Below the pieces are notes generated by a model, which did no database searches, was not told the DNA's origin, and saw nothing but the letters and a program-made list of their open reading frames with translations. From Streptomyces bauhiniae (GTDB lineage: Bacteria > Actinomycetota > Actinomycetes > Streptomycetales > Streptomycetaceae), in assembly GCF_004784475.1 (NCBI RefSeq), contig NZ_SRRT01000003.1, positions 186,001-250,000 of the forward strand: a stretch of 64,000 nt of DNA, written 5' to 3'. The stretch's first letter is position 1; the number at the start of each line of letters is the position of its first letter. Both the position numbers and the translations under genes were made by a program. Below, piece after piece: positions 34,414-42,089 of the stretch.

Positions 34414-35838
34414 TCAGTCCTCCCCGATGTGGTGCACCCGGACCAGGTTGGTGGTGCCGGACTCGCCGGGTGGGGAGCCGGCGGTGATGACGACCACGTC
34501 GCCCTTTTTGCAGCGGGCGTACTTCAGCAGCAGCTCGTCGACCTGGTCGACCATCGCGTCGGTGGAGTCGACGTGGGGGCCGAGGAAGGTTTCGACGCCC
34601 CAGGTGAGGCTGAGCTGGGAGCGGGTGGCGGGGTCGGGGGTGAAGGCGAGGACGGGGATGGGTGAGCGGTAGCGGGAGAGGCGGCGGGCGGTGTCGCCGG
34701 ACTGGGTGAAGGCGACGAGGAATCGGGCCCCGAGGAAGTCGCCCATCTCGGCGGCAGCCCGCGCGACGGCGCCTCCCTGGGTGCGCGGCTTGTTCCGCTC
34801 GGTCAGCGGCGGCAGCCCCTTCGCCAGCATCTCCTCCTCCGCGGCCGCGACGATCTTCGCCATGGTGCACACGGTCTCGACGGCGTAGCGCCCCACGCTG
34901 GTCTCGGCGGACAGCATCACCGCGTCCGCCCCGTCGAGCACCGCGTTGGCCACGTCGGAGGCTTCCGCGCGGGTCGGCCGGGCGCTGTCGATCATCGACT
35001 CGAGCATCTGGGTGGCGACGATGACCGGCTTGGCGTTGCGCTTGGCCAGCTTGACGGCGCGTTTCTGCACGATCGGCACCTGCTCCAGGGGCAGCTCCAC
35101 GCCGAGGTCGCCCCGGGCGACCATGAGCCCGTCGAAGGCGGCGACGACGTCCTCGATGTTCTCCACGGCCTGCGGCTTCTCCACCTTGGCGATGACGGGC
35201 AGCCGGCGCCCCTCCTCCGCCATGATCCGGTGCACCTCGGCGGCATCGCGCCCGCTGCGGACGAAGGAGAGGGCGATGACGTCGAACCCGGTGCGCAGCG
35301 CCCAGCGCAGGTCGTCCTGGTCCTTCTTGGAGAGGGCGGGGACGGAGACCGCGACACCGGGGAGGTTGATCCCCTTGTGGTCGGAGATCACGCCGCCCTC
35401 CACCACCCTGGTGCGCACGCAGGGGCCGTCCACTGCGGTGACCTCCAGGCAGACCCGCCCGTCGTCGACGAGCACGCGCTCACCGGGCCGGACGTCCTCC
35501 GCGAGACCGGCGTAAGTGGTCCCGCACCGGTGGCGGTCGCCCTGGACGCCCTCCTCGACGGTGATGGTGAAGGTGTCGTCGCGTTCGAGGAGTACGGGCC
35601 CTTCGGCGAAGGTACCGAGCCGGATCTTCGGGCCTTGAAGATCGGCGAGGATTCCGACACTGCGGCCGGTCTCGTCGGCAGCCTGGCGAACGCGCTGGTA
35701 ACGCGCCTCGTGTTCGGCATGGGTGCCGTGGCTGAGGTTGAACCGGGCGACATCCATTCCGGCCTCGACCAGTGCCTTGATCTGGTCGTACGAGTCGGTG
35801 GCGGGCCCCAGGGTGCAGACGATCTTTGCTCGGCGCAT
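34414..35838 (-). CDS. pyk: Pyruvate kinase
   Basis: This 474-residue glycolytic enzyme converts phosphoenolpyruvate and ADP to pyruvate and ATP. RRAKIVCTLGPATDSYDQIK opens the TIM barrel; ARFNLSHGTH holds the Asn/Ser K+-binding residues; LADLQGPKIRLG, the lid domain, VIAKVEKPQAVEN (catalytic Lys), VARGDLGVELP and the pyruvate-kinase MLESM(I) segment follow. The C-terminal allosteric domain ends TAGSPPGESGTTNLVRVHHI. Length is typical of the short bacterial type. The AT-rich upstream gap (35839-35996) should contain its promoter. Confidence 0.97.
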   Translation of the reverse strand: MRRAKIVCTLGPATDSYDQIKALVEAGMDVARFNLSHGTHAEHEARYQRVRQAADETGRSVGILADLQGPKIRLGTFAEGPVLLERDDTFTITVEEGVQGDRHRCGTTYAGLAEDVRPGERVLVDDGRVCLEVTAVDGPCVRTRVVEGGVISDHKGINLPGVAVSVPALSKKDQDDLRWALRTGFDVIALSFVRSGRDAAEVHRIMAEEGRRLPVIAKVEKPQAVENIEDVVAAFDGLMVARGDLGVELPLEQVPIVQKRAVKLAKRNAKPVIVATQMLESMIDSARPTRAEASDVANAVLDGADAVMLSAETSVGRYAVETVCTMAKIVAAAEEEMLAKGLPPLTERNKPRTQGGAVARAAAEMGDFLGARFLVAFTQSGDTARRLSRYRSPIPVLAFTPDPATRSQLSLTWGVETFLGPHVDSTDAMVDQVDELLLKYARCKKGDVVVITAGSPPGESGTTNLVRVHHIGED

Positions 35839-35996
35839 GGGTCGAGCCTATGGCTTACCGACGGGTAGAGAATTCGGGCTCCATGGCCACTCAACAACCT
35901 TTGGGGAAAGGGTTATTGACAAGTGTTGAATTGTGCGATGACCCGCTCCTATGAGCGATGTTTTTCGCGCAATAGTTCTTTGGAGCAAAGGCTTCG
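35839..35996 (-). promoter_or_regulatory. AT-rich pyk upstream region
   Basis: This 158-base gap is markedly richer in A and T than anything nearby. It contains short hairpins CGCTC-CTAT-GAGCG (about 35952-35965) and CCTTT-GGGG-AAAGG (about 35898-35911). GGCTT/AAGCC next to the upstream gene's stop may end that transcript. A TTGACA occurs on the plus strand near 35936 but has no fitting -10. The pyk promoter must lie here, but I cannot place it confidently. Confidence 0.5.
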
Positions 35997-36680
35997 CTAA
36001 AGCCGGGGCGGTACCAGCGTGAACCGCGCGGTGACCTGCGCGGAGACCCACAATTGCGCCGGCTGGAGATCGAACGGCCCGGCGGATTCCGCCGCGTCGG
36101 CCCGGCGGGCGGCCCGCCCGAAGGCGGAGACGTCGCGCGGCCGGTCGGCACCGGTGTCGGCGAGTTCGGTCAGCGCGGCCAGGGAGGTGCCGAGCGCGTC
36201 GGCGTACTCGCGGGCCCGCCGCAGGGCGTCGGCGACGGCGCGGCGGCGGGCCTCGGCGTGGGCCGGGGAGTCGGGACGCAGCGACCACGCGGGCCCGTCC
36301 AGCTCGGTCAGCTCCAACTCGGCCAGCCGTGCGGTGAGTTCACCGAGGACGGCGAAGTCGGTGACCTCGGCGTCGATACGGACGATCCCCTGATGGCTGC
36401 GCACCCGCTCGCCCCGGCCGCGTTCGCTGAGTTCGGGGGCGACGCCGAGGGTGCCGGTGGTGAGGTGGGGCACCGCGTCCCCGTAGGACTTGAGGACGTC
36501 GAGCGCGGCGGTGTTGCGGCGGTTCAGGTCGTCGAGGGTGGCGCGGCGGTCGCGGCCGCGCGCGGTGACGGTGACGCCGATGCGGGCGATCTCGGCCTCG
36601 GTCCGGAACTCAGCCTCGCCCCGGACGGCGAGGAGCGGGGCGTCGGCGGTGCCGTACGCGGGGTGCGCCTCAGGGGTCAT
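35997..36680 (-). CDS. SIMPL (DUF541) domain protein
   Basis: This 227-residue protein has the SIMPL/DUF541 (BP26-like) fold. LLAVRGEAEFRTEAEIARIG opens the domain, NRRNTAALDVLKSYGDAV and VTDFAVLGELTARLAELELT follow, and ARRRAVADALRRAREYADAL is the family helix. Many SIMPL proteins are exported, but this one has no signal peptide and should be cytosolic. ATG 36680 (MTPEAHPAYG) is chosen over an upstream in-frame ATG. Function unknown; it is divergent from the 5'-nucleotidase gene. Confidence 0.8.
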   Translation of the reverse strand: MTPEAHPAYGTADAPLLAVRGEAEFRTEAEIARIGVTVTARGRDRRATLDDLNRRNTAALDVLKSYGDAVPHLTTGTLGVAPELSERGRGERVRSHQGIVRIDAEVTDFAVLGELTARLAELELTELDGPAWSLRPDSPAHAEARRRAVADALRRAREYADALGTSLAALTELADTGADRPRDVSAFGRAARRADAAESAGPFDLQPAQLWVSAQVTARFTLVPPRL

Positions 36681-36830
36681 ACGTCCCACTGTGTCATGTG
36701 TCCGGCGTACCGGCGCGGGGAGTTGACGGAAATCGGTCACCGGATCGCAACCTGGGGGGTCTGTTGCGACCTGTCATGGTCGGGCCACAATCTACGCGCG
36801 TTGTCGACCCCTTGCCGAGGAGACCGAGAG

Positions 36831-38642
36831 ATGCCGTTCGACCGCCGGAAGTTCCTGAAGCAGTCCGCCGTCACCGGGGCGGGCGTGGCGATCGCGGGCG
36901 GGGCGGGAGCCCCGGCGGCCCAGGCGGCCGGGGCCGCCCCGGCGCGCCACGGGCACCACGAGAAGCGGTATTCGCTGACCGTGATGGGCACCACCGACCT
37001 GCACGGCCATGTCTTCAACTGGGACTACTTCAAGAACGCGGACTACTCCGACGCGGCGGGCAACGCCCAGGGCCTGGCCCGGATCTCGACGCTGGTGAAC
37101 CAGGTCCGCAAGGAGAAGGGCCGCCGCAACACCCTGCTGCTGGACGCGGGCGACACCATCCAGGGCACCCCGCTGACGTACTACTACGCCAAGGTGGACC
37201 CGATCACCGCCAAGGGCGGCCCGGTGCACCCGATGGCGAAGGCGATGAACGCGATCGGGTACGACGCGGCGGCGCTGGGCAACCACGAGTTCAACTACGG
37301 CATCGAGACGCTGCGCCGCTTCGAGCACCAGCTCGACTTCCCGCTGCTGGGCGCCAACGCGGTGGACGCCAAGACGCTGAAGCCGGCGTTCGCGCCGTAC
37401 TACATGAAGCGGTTCCAGGTGCCGGGCGCGCCGCCGGTGAAGGTCGCGGTGCTGGGTCTGACCAACCCCGGCATCGCCATCTGGGACAAGGCGCTCGTGC
37501 AGGGCAAGCTGGCCTTCGAGGGTCTGGAGGAGCAGGCCGCGAAGTGGGTGCCGAAGCTGCGGTCGATGGGCGCGGACATCGTGGTGGTCTCGGCGCACTC
37601 GGGGACCTCGGGCACGTCGTCCTACGGTGACCAGGTGCCGTACGTGGAGAACGCGGCGGCGAACGTGGCGCGGCAGGTGCCGGGGATCGACGCGATCCTG
37701 GTCGGCCACGCGCACCTGGAGATCCCGGAGCTGCGGGTCGTCAACGAGAAGTCGGGGAAGACGGTCGTGCTGTCGGAGCCGCTGTGCTTCGCGGAGCGGC
37801 TGACCCTGTTCGACTTCGAGCTGGTCTTCACGCGGGGCCGCTGGCAGGTGGAGTCGGTGAAGGCGTCCCTGAAGGACTCGCGGACGGTGGCGGACGACCC
37901 GAGGATCACCAAGCTGCTCTCCAAGGAGCACGCGAAGGTGGTGGCGTACGTCAACCAGGTGGTGGGCCGGGCGACCGAGACGCTGACCACGGTGGAGGCG
38001 CGGTACAAGGACGCCCCGATCATCGACCTGATCACCAAGGTGCAGGAGGACGTGGTCAAGGCGGCGCTGGCGGGCACCGAGTACGCCTCGCTGCCGGTGC
38101 TGGCGCAGGCGTCGCCGTTCTCCCGGACGAGCGAGATCCCGGCGGGCGACGTGACCATCCGGGATCTGTCGGGGCTGTACGTGTACGACAACACGCTGGT
38201 GGCGAAGCTGCTGACGGGCGCGCAGGTGCGGGCGTACCTGGAGTTCTCGGCGCAGTACTACGTGCAGACGGCGCCGGGCGCGCCGGTGGACGTGGACAAG
38301 CTGACGAACGCGGCCGACCGCCCCGACTACAACTACGACTACGTGTCGGGTCTTTCGTACGACATCGACATCGCGCAGCCCGCCGGGTCGCGGATCAAGA
38401 ACCTCTCCTTCGGCGGGGCTCCGCTGGACGACGCGGCCCGGTTCGTGTTCGCGGTGAACAACTACCGGGCCAACGGCGGCGGCGCGTTCCCGTATGTCGC
38501 GGCGGCGCAGGAGCTGTGGTCGGAGTCGACGGAGATCCGGACCCGGATCGCGGAGTGGGTGACCGCGAAGGGTGTGCTGGACCCGAAGGACTTCGCGTCG
38601 GTGGACTGGAAGCTGACGCGGGCGGGCACGCCGGTGTTCTAG
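36831..38642 (+). CDS. Tat-exported 5'-nucleotidase / UDP-sugar hydrolase family phosphoesterase
   Basis: This 603-residue exported enzyme begins with a twin-arginine signal (DRRKFLKQSAVTGAGVAIAG, about residues 4-35). The metallophosphoesterase domain follows with TTDLHGH (D56, H58), LDAGDTIQGTP, ALGNHEFNYG, VVSAHSG and VGHAHLEIPE as metal ligands. A C-terminal 5'-nucleotidase domain (about 375-595; FSRTSEIPAGDVTIRDLSGL, RYVYDNTLVAK-like region, FAVNNYRANGGGAFP) binds the substrate. It probably releases phosphate from extracellular nucleotides or cyclic nucleotides. ATG 36831 has GAGGAG eight bases before it. Its TAG stop overlaps the stop of the convergent monooxygenase gene. Confidence 0.92.
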   Translation: MPFDRRKFLKQSAVTGAGVAIAGGAGAPAAQAAGAAPARHGHHEKRYSLTVMGTTDLHGHVFNWDYFKNADYSDAAGNAQGLARISTLVNQVRKEKGRRNTLLLDAGDTIQGTPLTYYYAKVDPITAKGGPVHPMAKAMNAIGYDAAALGNHEFNYGIETLRRFEHQLDFPLLGANAVDAKTLKPAFAPYYMKRFQVPGAPPVKVAVLGLTNPGIAIWDKALVQGKLAFEGLEEQAAKWVPKLRSMGADIVVVSAHSGTSGTSSYGDQVPYVENAAANVARQVPGIDAILVGHAHLEIPELRVVNEKSGKTVVLSEPLCFAERLTLFDFELVFTRGRWQVESVKASLKDSRTVADDPRITKLLSKEHAKVVAYVNQVVGRATETLTTVEARYKDAPIIDLITKVQEDVVKAALAGTEYASLPVLAQASPFSRTSEIPAGDVTIRDLSGLYVYDNTLVAKLLTGAQVRAYLEFSAQYYVQTAPGAPVDVDKLTNAADRPDYNYDYVSGLSYDIDIAQPAGSRIKNLSFGGAPLDDAARFVFAVNNYRANGGGAFPYVAAAQELWSESTEIRTRIAEWVTAKGVLDPKDFASVDWKLTRAGTPVF

Positions 38643-40072
38643 TAGGCCGGTCCGGGTGAAGCCCCGGTGGCGGTGCGGGCCGGTCCGGTCGCGCCGTCGC
38701 CGGGACTTCGGCGTTGCGGGTGCAGGCCGAAGGTGGTGAAGGCGGTGCGGGCGGGGAGCGGGTACTGCTCCTTGCCGGTCAGGGAGTTGAGGATGGTGGC
38801 GCTGCGCCAGGCGGCGAGGCCGAGGTCGGGGGCGCCGACGCCATGGGTGTGGAGTTCAGCGTTCTGGACGTGGACGCGGCCGCTGACGGCGGGGTCGAGG
38901 ACGAGCCGGAACTCGTCGTCGATCAGGGGGCGTCCGGCGCTGTCGCGGCGCAGGTGGGGGTCGAGTCCGGCGAGGAGACCGTCGAGCGGGCGCATGCGGT
39001 AGCCGGTGGCGAGGACGACGGCGTCGGTGGCGAGGCGGGTGCGGCTGCCCTGGTCGAGGTGTTCCAGGTGGAGTTCGACCTGTCCGGTGCCGAGGCGGCC
39101 GGCGGTGCGGACCTGGACGCCGGGGGTGAGGACGGCGTCGGGCCAGCCGCCGTCGAGGGTGCGCCGGTACAGCTCGTCGTGGATGGCGGCGAGGGTGCCG
39201 GTGTCGACGCCCTTGTGGAGCTGCCACTGGGCGGCGACGAGCCGGTCGCGGACGGGCTCGGCGAGGGCGTGGAAGTAGCGGGTGTGGTCGGGGGTGAAGT
39301 GCTCCAGGCCGAGCTTGGAGTACTCCATGGGCGCGAAGGCGGCGGTGCGGCCGATCCAGTGCAGGTGTTCGCGTCCGGCGGGGCGGTGGCGGAGCAGGTC
39401 GAGGAAGACCTCGGCGCCGGACTGTCCGGAGCCGACGACGGTGACGTGTCCGGCGGTGAGCAGCGTCTCGCGGTGGGCTAGGTAGTCGGCGGCGTGCAGG
39501 ACGGGGACGCCGGGGGCGGCGGCGAGCGGGCGCAGCGGTTCGGGGACGTGGGGTGCGCTGCCGATGCCGACGACGATGTTGCGGGTGCGGGTGCGGCCGA
39601 GGGCCTCGGCGTGGCCGTCGGCGTCGAGCCGGGTGAAGTCGACTTCGAACACGTCGCGTTCGGGGTTCCAGCGGACGGCGTCGGCGTGGTGGCGGAAGCG
39701 GAGTCCGGGGAGCTGTCCGGCGACCCAGCGGCAGTAGGCGTCGTACTCGGCGCGCTGGATGTGGAAGTGCTCGGCGAAGTAGAAGGGGAAGAGCCTCTCG
39801 CGGGTGCGGAGCCAGTTGAGGAAGCTCCAGGGGCTGGTGGGGTCGGCGAGGGTCACCAGGTCGGCGAGGAAGGGGACTTGGAGGGTGGCGCCGTCGATGA
39901 GGAGGCCGGGGTGCCAGTCGAAGCCGGGGCGCTGTTCGTAGAAGACGGCGTCGAGTTCGGCGAGGGGCGCGGCGAGGGCGGCCAGGGAGAGGTTGCAGGG
40001 GCCGATGCCGATGCCGACGAGGTCGCGGGGGGACTCGGGCTCCGGGTGTGGGGGGTGGGGCGGGTGGCTCAT
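38639..40072 (-). CDS. Lysine/ornithine N-monooxygenase (siderophore-type, DesB/IucD-like)
   Basis: This 477-residue flavoenzyme hydroxylates a primary amine on the way to hydroxamate groups. The FAD motif GIGIGPCNLSLAALA is at about residues 20-34, substrate/NADPH segments WHPGLLIDGATLQVPFLADL and TVVGSGQSGAEVFLDLLRHR follow, and the family ATGY motif is DAVVLATGYRMRPLD. Length and order match IucD/PvdA/DesB. ATG 40072 overlaps the stop of the decarboxylase gene (ATGA), so the two are translationally coupled. By analogy with DesB, the substrate could be cadaverine or another diamine made by the partner enzyme. Confidence 0.88.
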   Translation of the reverse strand: MSHPPHPPHPEPESPRDLVGIGIGPCNLSLAALAAPLAELDAVFYEQRPGFDWHPGLLIDGATLQVPFLADLVTLADPTSPWSFLNWLRTRERLFPFYFAEHFHIQRAEYDAYCRWVAGQLPGLRFRHHADAVRWNPERDVFEVDFTRLDADGHAEALGRTRTRNIVVGIGSAPHVPEPLRPLAAAPGVPVLHAADYLAHRETLLTAGHVTVVGSGQSGAEVFLDLLRHRPAGREHLHWIGRTAAFAPMEYSKLGLEHFTPDHTRYFHALAEPVRDRLVAAQWQLHKGVDTGTLAAIHDELYRRTLDGGWPDAVLTPGVQVRTAGRLGTGQVELHLEHLDQGSRTRLATDAVVLATGYRMRPLDGLLAGLDPHLRRDSAGRPLIDDEFRLVLDPAVSGRVHVQNAELHTHGVGAPDLGLAAWRSATILNSLTGKEQYPLPARTAFTTFGLHPQRRSPGDGATGPARTATGASPGPAY

Positions 40073-41427
40073 GCGGGGGTGTGTCCTTCGGCGAGTTTCA
40101 ACAGGTGGGCCAGGTCGTCGGGCCCGGTGTGGGGGTTGAGGAGGGTGGCCTTGAGCCAAAGGCGGCCGTCGGCGCGGGCCCGGCCGAGGACGGCGCGGCC
40201 CTCGTGCAGCAGGGAGCGGCGTACGGCGGCCACCGCGTCGTCGCTCGCGTGGGCGGGCCGGAACAGCACGGTGGCGAGGGTGGGCCGGTCGTACAGTTCG
40301 AGGCCGGGGTGTGCCTCGACGCGGTCGGCGAGGTCTTGGGCGAGGGTGAGGACCCGGTCGATGAGGTCGGCGAGGCCGGTGCGGCCGAGGGTGCGCAGGG
40401 TGACCGCGGCCTTGAGGACGTCGGGTCTGCGGGTGGTGCGGGTGGAGCGGCCGAGGAGGTCGGGGAGGCCGGCCTCGGTGTCGTCGCCCGCGTTGAGGTA
40501 GTCGGCGCGCTGGTGGAGGGCGTCGAGTTCGGCTGCGTCGGCGACGGCGAGGAAGCCGGTGGCGACGGGCTGCCAGCCGAGTTTGTGCAGGTCGAGGGCG
40601 ACGGTGTCGGCGGCGTCGAGTCCGGTGAGCAGGGCGCGGTGGCGGTCGCTGAGGGCGAGGGCGCCGCCGTAGGCCGCGTCGATGTGCAGCCGGACGCGGT
40701 GGGCGGCGCAGCGGGCGGCGATCTCGGGGAGCGGGTCGATGAGCCCGGCGTCGGTGGTGCCCACGGTGGCGGCGACGAGGAGCGGGCCGGTCAGCTCGGT
40801 GAGCGCGGCGTCCAGCGCGGCGGGGTCCAGGGTGCCGTTGGGGGCGGGGAGGACGACGGGGTCGGGCAGGCCGAGCAGCCAGGCGGCGCGGGGCAGGGAG
40901 TGGTGGGCGGCGGCCGAGCACACCAGGCGGACGTGGGCGCCGTGGGCCTCGCGGGCGAGCAGCAGGGCGAGCTGGTTGGCCTCGGTGCCGCCGGTGGTGA
41001 CGACGGCGTCGGCGAGGCCGATGCGGGCGGCCAGCGCGCCGGTGACGCGGGCTTCGAGGGCGGAGGCGGCGGGCGCCTGGTCCCAGGAGTCCAGCGAGGG
41101 GTTGAGCGCGCTGACGGCCAGGTCGGCGGCGGTGGCGACGGCGAGCGGCGGACAGTGCAGATGGGCGGCGCAGAGCGGGTCGGCGGGGTCGGCGGCACCC
41201 GCGGCGAGGGCGTGGGTGAGGGCGCGCAGGGCGTCGGGGTCGCCGTGTTCGGGGAGTACGTCGCCGAGGCCGTCGCCGACGCGGGCGGCGACGGCCTCGG
41301 GCCCGCCTGCCGGCAGCGGGCCGCCACGGGCGGCGGCACCGGTGGCGAGGGCGCCGAGGACGGTCTCCAGGAGCGGGCGCAGGGCGTCCGGGCCGTGGGG
41401 TCCTGAGGCGAGGGGCGGGGTGCTCAT
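40069..41427 (-). CDS. PLP-dependent group II decarboxylase (DesA-like diamine-forming)
   Basis: This 452-residue enzyme is a pyridoxal-phosphate group II decarboxylase of the DesA / diaminobutyrate / aromatic-L-amino-acid family. HLHCPPLAVATAADLAVSAL-type N-terminal segment, AVVTTGGTEANQLALLLARE, AATVGTTDAGLIDPLPEIA, HIDAAYGGALAL (PLP Asp) and ALDLHKLGWQP (PLP Lys) are in order. It should convert lysine or a related amino acid to a diamine that the coupled N-monooxygenase hydroxylates. ATG 41427 has AGGAGA upstream. No acyltransferase (DesC) or NIS synthetase (DesD) gene adjoins, and I see no iron box upstream, so the pathway is incomplete here. Confidence 0.85.
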   Translation of the reverse strand: MSTPPLASGPHGPDALRPLLETVLGALATGAAARGGPLPAGGPEAVAARVGDGLGDVLPEHGDPDALRALTHALAAGAADPADPLCAAHLHCPPLAVATAADLAVSALNPSLDSWDQAPAASALEARVTGALAARIGLADAVVTTGGTEANQLALLLAREAHGAHVRLVCSAAAHHSLPRAAWLLGLPDPVVLPAPNGTLDPAALDAALTELTGPLLVAATVGTTDAGLIDPLPEIAARCAAHRVRLHIDAAYGGALALSDRHRALLTGLDAADTVALDLHKLGWQPVATGFLAVADAAELDALHQRADYLNAGDDTEAGLPDLLGRSTRTTRRPDVLKAAVTLRTLGRTGLADLIDRVLTLAQDLADRVEAHPGLELYDRPTLATVLFRPAHASDDAVAAVRRSLLHEGRAVLGRARADGRLWLKATLLNPHTGPDDLAHLLKLAEGHTPA

Positions 41428-41576
41428 GGGCTCTCCTGCGGGGCGGGGACACACACCGGCCCTCAGGTCCGAAAGCCGGGTGTCCGCGCTGCACAACGAG
41501 CGGGAGCGGGAAATGGGTACTGCCGTACGGGGAAAACGCGTTGGAGCGGCGTCCGGGCGGCACTACCGTCGCCGGG

Positions 41577-42065
41577 ATGAGCGAGACATGGACGGTGGAC
41601 CTGCCCGGTGAGCGGGTGCTGCTGCGCGAGCCGGGTCCGGCCGACGAGACGGCACTGCTGAAGCTGTTCGAGGAGTGCGAGGACTGGTTCACGGCGGCGA
41701 CGGGGCTGCCGTCGGCGCCGGGCGATGTGCAGAGCCTGTACTACGCGCTGCCCGAGGGCGCGGACCCCGGCGCCAAGGTGCTGCTCCTGGTGGAACGGAA
41801 CGGCGAGGTCGCGGGCCTGGTGGACGCGGTACGGGACTGGCCGGAGCCGGGCGCGGTGGCGGTGGGGCTGTTCCTGCTGGCGCCGTGGGCACGCGGCCGG
41901 GGCCTGGGGCGGGCGGTGGCGGTGTCGCTGCTGGCGCGGGGCGCGTCCCGGGTCACGGCGACGGTGCCGGCCGGGTGGACGGCGGGTGAGCGCTTCTTGG
42001 AGGGGCTGGGCTTCACGCTGGAGGCGGGTGTGCTGCGCCGGGCGGAGTGGCTGCGGGGGTCCTGA
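41577..42065 (+). CDS. GNAT family N-acetyltransferase
   Basis: This 162-residue GNAT has the acetyl-CoA loop WARGRGLGRAVAVSLLARGA near residues 103-122 and the strand VAVGLFLLAPW before it; the C-terminal part ends FLEGLGFTLEAGVLRRAEWL. It is divergent from the siderophore-like pair with 149 bases between starts, so a role in acylating the hydroxylamine is conceivable, but the protein lacks the extra N-terminal domain of IucB/DesC acyltransferases. Substrate unknown. Confidence 0.8.
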   Translation: MSETWTVDLPGERVLLREPGPADETALLKLFEECEDWFTAATGLPSAPGDVQSLYYALPEGADPGAKVLLLVERNGEVAGLVDAVRDWPEPGAVAVGLFLLAPWARGRGLGRAVAVSLLARGASRVTATVPAGWTAGERFLEGLGFTLEAGVLRRAEWLRGS

Positions 42066-42089
42066 GCCGTGCCGCCCGGCGCGCAGGAG

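Noticed and set aside
41428..41576. Iron box expected before the siderophore-like pair
   Set aside because: No stretch resembling TTAGGTTAGGCTAACCTAA occurs in this gap.
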